Of a stretch of DNA of 64,000 nucleotides, positions 59,798 to 64,000 are shown in pieces. Position 1 is the first letter of the stretch; each line of letters starts with the position of its first letter. This DNA is from Haberlea rhodopensis (lineage: Eukaryota > Streptophyta > Magnoliopsida > Lamiales > Gesneriaceae): the NCBI GenBank assembly GCA_907163345.1, contig CAJQUN010000171.1, forward strand, positions 248,001-312,000, read 5' to 3'. The notes beneath the pieces were generated by a model. The model was not told where the DNA came from. It searched no databases and worked only from the letters and a program-made list of their open reading frames with translations. Position numbers and translations under genes: made by a program.

Positions 59798-62197
59798 TGT
59801 GTAAGGACCCCCTTAGCCCTTAACCCCTGATTAGTGTATTAACCACTATGTGTGGCACATGCTTTCAAAAAAAAGTCAATCGGGAAGCTCAGATGATACT
59901 TTACCATTGAATGGCAATTACAAAATTCCTTTACTACAAAATGTCATAAGATCATCAGTCTAACAATAAATAGACTCATATGTTCGCCCTTTACCATCCC
60001 CTTGGTGCCACTTTTTACATTGTGGGCTTTTATAAAAATTTGGGCAGAGTCTCCCCATATATAGAGCTATCCCGAAATAAAAGCACAACACATAACATAA
60101 TTCCCGGCCAGGGAAAACCTAATACTCATCAGAATACAGCAATACCAAGTAAATTCCCAGCCAGGGAAGACACCACACATATGATAACAAAAGTGGGTTT
60201 CAACACCCACATAATACACCAATGACTCTCATATCATTAGCAATTCTACCCTTAATTGCATGCAACATAGAATGAAAGAGAGAAAGGCTCATGCCTTTAT
60301 ATACAACCCATATACAAGTATAACCGTGCTCACATGCGAGCATCATGAATGTGTATATAACCCTTAGGTGTATATAAGTACTCTATACGATACCGTGCTC
60401 CATCAAGCCCTGATACCACGATCCTGGGAGTACATCCAATCAACAGCTCGAGCTCATCTCCAAAGCCATCGATGTACCTGTTCACCTGCCCCAACAGAGA
60501 CAGCCCCCAACGGGGTGAGCATACCAATACACAAAATCCCATGATCACAATAATGAAATTCATAATGAATTTAAATGATACTCCCTGGATGGCAACGTAC
60601 TCATCCGGGATTCCGTGTACTGTCCCTGTTCTCACAATCATCAAACTCATCATATCTCAAAAATCAGTAAATCAACACATTGATTAACTCATCGCATGCC
60701 TAATTCTCGAGTATCAATAGATAGTGATTCCAAATTCATTATACATGCAAATATAGATATCTCAATATCTAATACTGATTTCACAACCTCGCTATCAATC
60801 ACAGATAGCTCAAATGCCTAGCATTTATTTTACCAATCCTCCATTATACCTAGACATCTCAAATGTCTTATAATGAATACATGATTCTACGATCATCCTC
60901 AGGCATCTCAAATGCCCTACAATAGTCATATAAACCCAGTACCCCTTATATCTTGTAAGAGTTATCCTACTCTAGTGTCACGCACGCTACAAGCGGCGAT
61001 ATCAAGATTTGGTCGTTCCTTGGCTATATCAACATATATATATAACCACACGCACAATATTCAATGAAATCAAAATACATTATGCATTTCACAATGCTCT
61101 AATATATATAGTAATGCTCGTACGTCGCACGTACCTTAAATCTCCGAAGTCCGAGCCAAACCTTGCTCGAGTTCCATGCCCCGAGGAACGATGTGCTAAC
61201 ACGATAAATAATTCACAATTATTTACGAACATGCAACCCATGCTCAAGCACACCCATAACCCTCAAAATATTGTCAACACACGACAATTAACCTTTTAAA
61301 AGACCCGGGGCAGGGTACATGCAGGGAGGGAAACAAATGAGACAATATCGAAAATTGTTCAAGAACACCCTACAAATTTTCGAACCCTTATCTCACAAAT
61401 CGAACCCAATTAAACACCATAATTCATCTAAAATGTGAATTAAACTATCAAAGCAAGAATCAACACCCCTTGCCAAAAACCCCCAAATTTTCGAACCAAA
61501 CCCTACGAAATTCGAAATAAATTCGAACCAATACCACCAAATTTAGCAGGGAAAACATGACAAGCATGGAAAAGGGGTAAGGAAGGTTACCCAATCGAAA
61601 ATCGGAAGGAAAATCGACCGAAATCGAAGAACCCTAGAATTTGGGCGTTTTCGTTTTCTGCAAAATCCGAACGAGAATCGCGACCAAACTTCAAATTACC
61701 GGTACAGAAAGGAACGCCTGGACGAGACGAAGCCGGCGGCGGGTCGGACGCGCCGAACGGCGGGGGTTGGTGCAGACGGGAAATGGGCGCGAGGAGAGAG
61801 AGAGTGACGGGCTGGAGGGCTGAAATGAAATTTTTAATTAAATCTCGGGTTCAACTGGTATTTATAGCAAAAATACTCCGAAATACTAATAGCCCCACAA
61901 ATACATCATGATTCATTAAAAATCATCTGTTTTCAAAAATTCTCTCTCTAACTCCAAAACCCCCTACCGGTGCCCACACAAAGCACCCCAGATCCCGAGT
62001 CACACTAAAAACCCAACTCATAGGTTTTTCACCCAAATGAGAATACAATCTCAACCTCGGGATCCAACGATCCCAACTACCCAAATAAACGAGCCCAGAA
62101 GGCCCAACACCACGATTAAACTCCAAATCGCCACGTAAAACAACTTTAGGGGTTATTAACACTCCGGGATTAACATCTATAATCCATGGTCATCACA
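59798..62197 (-). repeat. E 3' LTR, lacking the palindrome cassette
   Basis: TGTAAGGACCCCCTTAGCCC...GGTCATCACA, 2400 bp. It is close to D left LTR in its promoter half and in the GTACGT box (61119-61135). No GATCGATC occurs anywhere in it; the place corresponding to the cassette (about 61265-61465) is ordinary AT-rich DNA. TATA-like site at 61857-61868. Confidence 0.86.
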
Positions 62198-62212
62198 ATA
62201 TCCCCCACTAAA
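62198..62212 (-). promoter_or_regulatory. Polypurine tract of element E
   Basis: The sense strand TTTTAGTGGGGGATAT follows GAGGACGAAATTC, the Tekay-type signature, suggesting that this coding-free family derives from or is mobilised by Tekay elements. Confidence 0.75.
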
Positions 62213-64000
62213 AGAATTTCGTCCTCGAAATTAGCACCGGTGTATCACGTAACACCCAGGCTACACAACAACATGAAGCCATAACCTCGATTCTTGACCA
62301 TACCAGAATCGTCTTAATAACCGCGAGGATACTTATCTCACATCAAACTCTGAAACAGAGTGACATACCAAAACCAACATATCACCTAAGAGGCAAAACG
62401 TACCTCGATGCGGGTCATCCAAAAGTCAGTCTCTCATGACTGCAAAACAACCTATACTTACGACTGTAGATCGGACAGTCATCCTTAGTTCTAATACAAC
62501 TAGTAAGAACGCATCCTGAATGACACCTCAACCGTGAGAACGTTGACCTCGTGTCAAACTCTGGAGTGGAATAGACTTCCAAATCCATCATAACGTCAAA
62601 GAGCGTCAGCACAGCTCAACGCTAATAATCCAAAAGTAGTTAGTCAACTGAAACTGTAAGGATTCGAATCGCTCCCGATTCCATCGTAGATATCATTCAA
62701 TGACATCTCTATCATGACTCACGATGTCTAACATACATCGTTACGAGGGAAACATTAGTATACCACGGTGTATACATACCAAACCTGGTTTCCACTCTCA
62801 AACCTCCTCCATCGAAGGAGCAGTCGCATCATTGCAACTCAATTTGGGCAACTCACGGCCACAGATTCATACAAAAGACATCTCACAAGATGTCCACCTC
62901 CGGATGTTCCAAGTATCACATCCTAATCATAAATAAACAATCGAGACTCCACAGAGTTTCAAATTCTGAAAGGACATGCAATAAACCCATTGCATCCTCA
63001 ACACTTGTGTCGACAGCGACACCCAACCAATCCGAATTCCTGCCATCCCTTGATAATCCTAGGATTTAACAATCCAAACTTGGGAAGGCTATCGCATAAC
63101 TCGGAGGAAAACACCAACAAGGAAATACCTTAACCCACACAAGATAATTCCTCCTCAAGGGAAGTCAACTAACTTCACGATTATCCCTCATAATCATCGT
63201 GCCATGGAGATTCCCAATCTCAAGGTGTTCCATATCTCTCATCAGAGATTTAACCATCCAAACATAGTATAACGTTTTGCTTGACAAAAAGGAAATGAAT
63301 AACTGGCATCCGTATACTCTCCGGTATACCTGCCTAAGCACTGACATCACATGCATACTCAATGCACTTGGCTCGGGTATCTACAACATACCCCTAAGCC
63401 CAAACACAACTGTCAATCCTGAGTCATTCCCATCCAGTGGAGAAAGATAATCGACGATCAACAACACGGCGTGATTCCCAAAATCAACACCACATGCACC
63501 AACTTACCGAATCTTTCAAAGATTCCCAAATAGGTATAATACTACCTCCTTCCCCACAAGGGAAGTGCCATCGAACTCGAGATCCACAAGTCTCGAACCA
63601 CCGTTCGGAAAAACTGGATACAATAACACCCATTGTATCCCAATTACACGGGTTCCCTCAGATCGAGTCAATAACGACCTGATGACTCTCTTGTTGGTAC
63701 TCCAACATCCTGACCTGTCCCAGACAAGTCTCACCAAGATTAAACATAAACGTATACATGTTTCAGTGAGGCATACACAACCCCAATTTCAAATGACCTG
63801 GTGACTACTAGAGTCCACCACAATCCACATCGTATCACCTTACGATTTGCCAAACTTGGTTCCAACGAGCAGTATAACGGCTCTAGCAAGCACCTCATGG
63901 TGCTGCACACACGCGGCAGACAAACTAGTCTCTGTCTCTTTAGGTTTACCTCAAACCTACCGACAAGATGGACATTCCCACATGGCATACCATACCATGG
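62213..64000 (-). other. E interior (3' part), no coding
   Basis: 1.8 kb up to the window edge. No gag or pol motif on either strand and no frame over about 82 codons. Similar to F interior in inverted orientation, clearest around 63500-63615. Confidence 0.72.

Larger units (their letters stand above)
59798..64000 (-). mobile_element. Element E: coding-free long-LTR element inserted in F, right part outside window
   Basis: 3' LTR 59798-62197, polypurine tract beside it, interior from 62213 to the window end. It is in inverted orientation relative to F; the interior near 63500-63615 is the reverse complement of F near 59380-59490, so the two are the same family. Confidence 0.8.

Overview
This is nuclear DNA from a flowering plant and, as far as I can see, it is made entirely of nested LTR retrotransposons. 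The evidence is plant-type Ty3/gypsy proteins of the Athila and Tekay/Del lineages, tRNA-Asp and initiator tRNA-Met primer sites, 5-bp target duplications and long AT-rich LTRs. I find no host gene, rRNA, tRNA or CRISPR array. The species cannot be named from the sequence.

Layout. (1) 1-37684 (+): a tandem Athila array A (LTR, internal A1, shared LTR, internal A2, LTR). Its first LTR is cut by the window edge. A2 is split by two later insertions. Element B (9982-19380, minus strand, Tekay) has target duplication AAATT. Element C (23635-33724, minus strand, Athila) has target duplication CATAT. (2) 37685-52262: element D (minus strand), a coding-free element with long LTRs and a short repeat-rich interior. 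A sits in its left LTR and element H (42803-51701, plus strand, Tekay, duplication AAAAC) sits in its right LTR. (3) 52263-54119: the 3' end of an old Tekay element I (chromodomain remnant, polypurine tract, start of LTR). D lies in its coding part and F in its LTR. (4) 54120-64000: element F (plus strand, coding-free, same family as D) with a related element E (minus strand) inserted at 59798. The nesting order is I, then D and F, then A, H and E, then B and C.

All gag-pol regions carry breaks. Only C keeps an uninterrupted reverse transcriptase-RNase H-integrase frame (1089 codons). A1 and A2 share several lesions, so they descend from one already defective parent.

The most unusual signal is a cassette of palindromes (core CGATCGATCG, often extended to 14-18 bp by compensating flanks) in almost every LTR here, across Athila, Tekay and the coding-free family. 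The palindromes are grouped 20-22 bp apart (two helical turns), with about 41-52 bp between most groups. The closely related LTR of E lacks the cassette completely. In Tekay-type LTRs it is followed, in fixed order, by a box with 5' splice-site character (AAG/GTACGT...ACGTACG) and then by a field of short hairpins. This looks like a shared LTR/leader architecture that I do not recognise as described.
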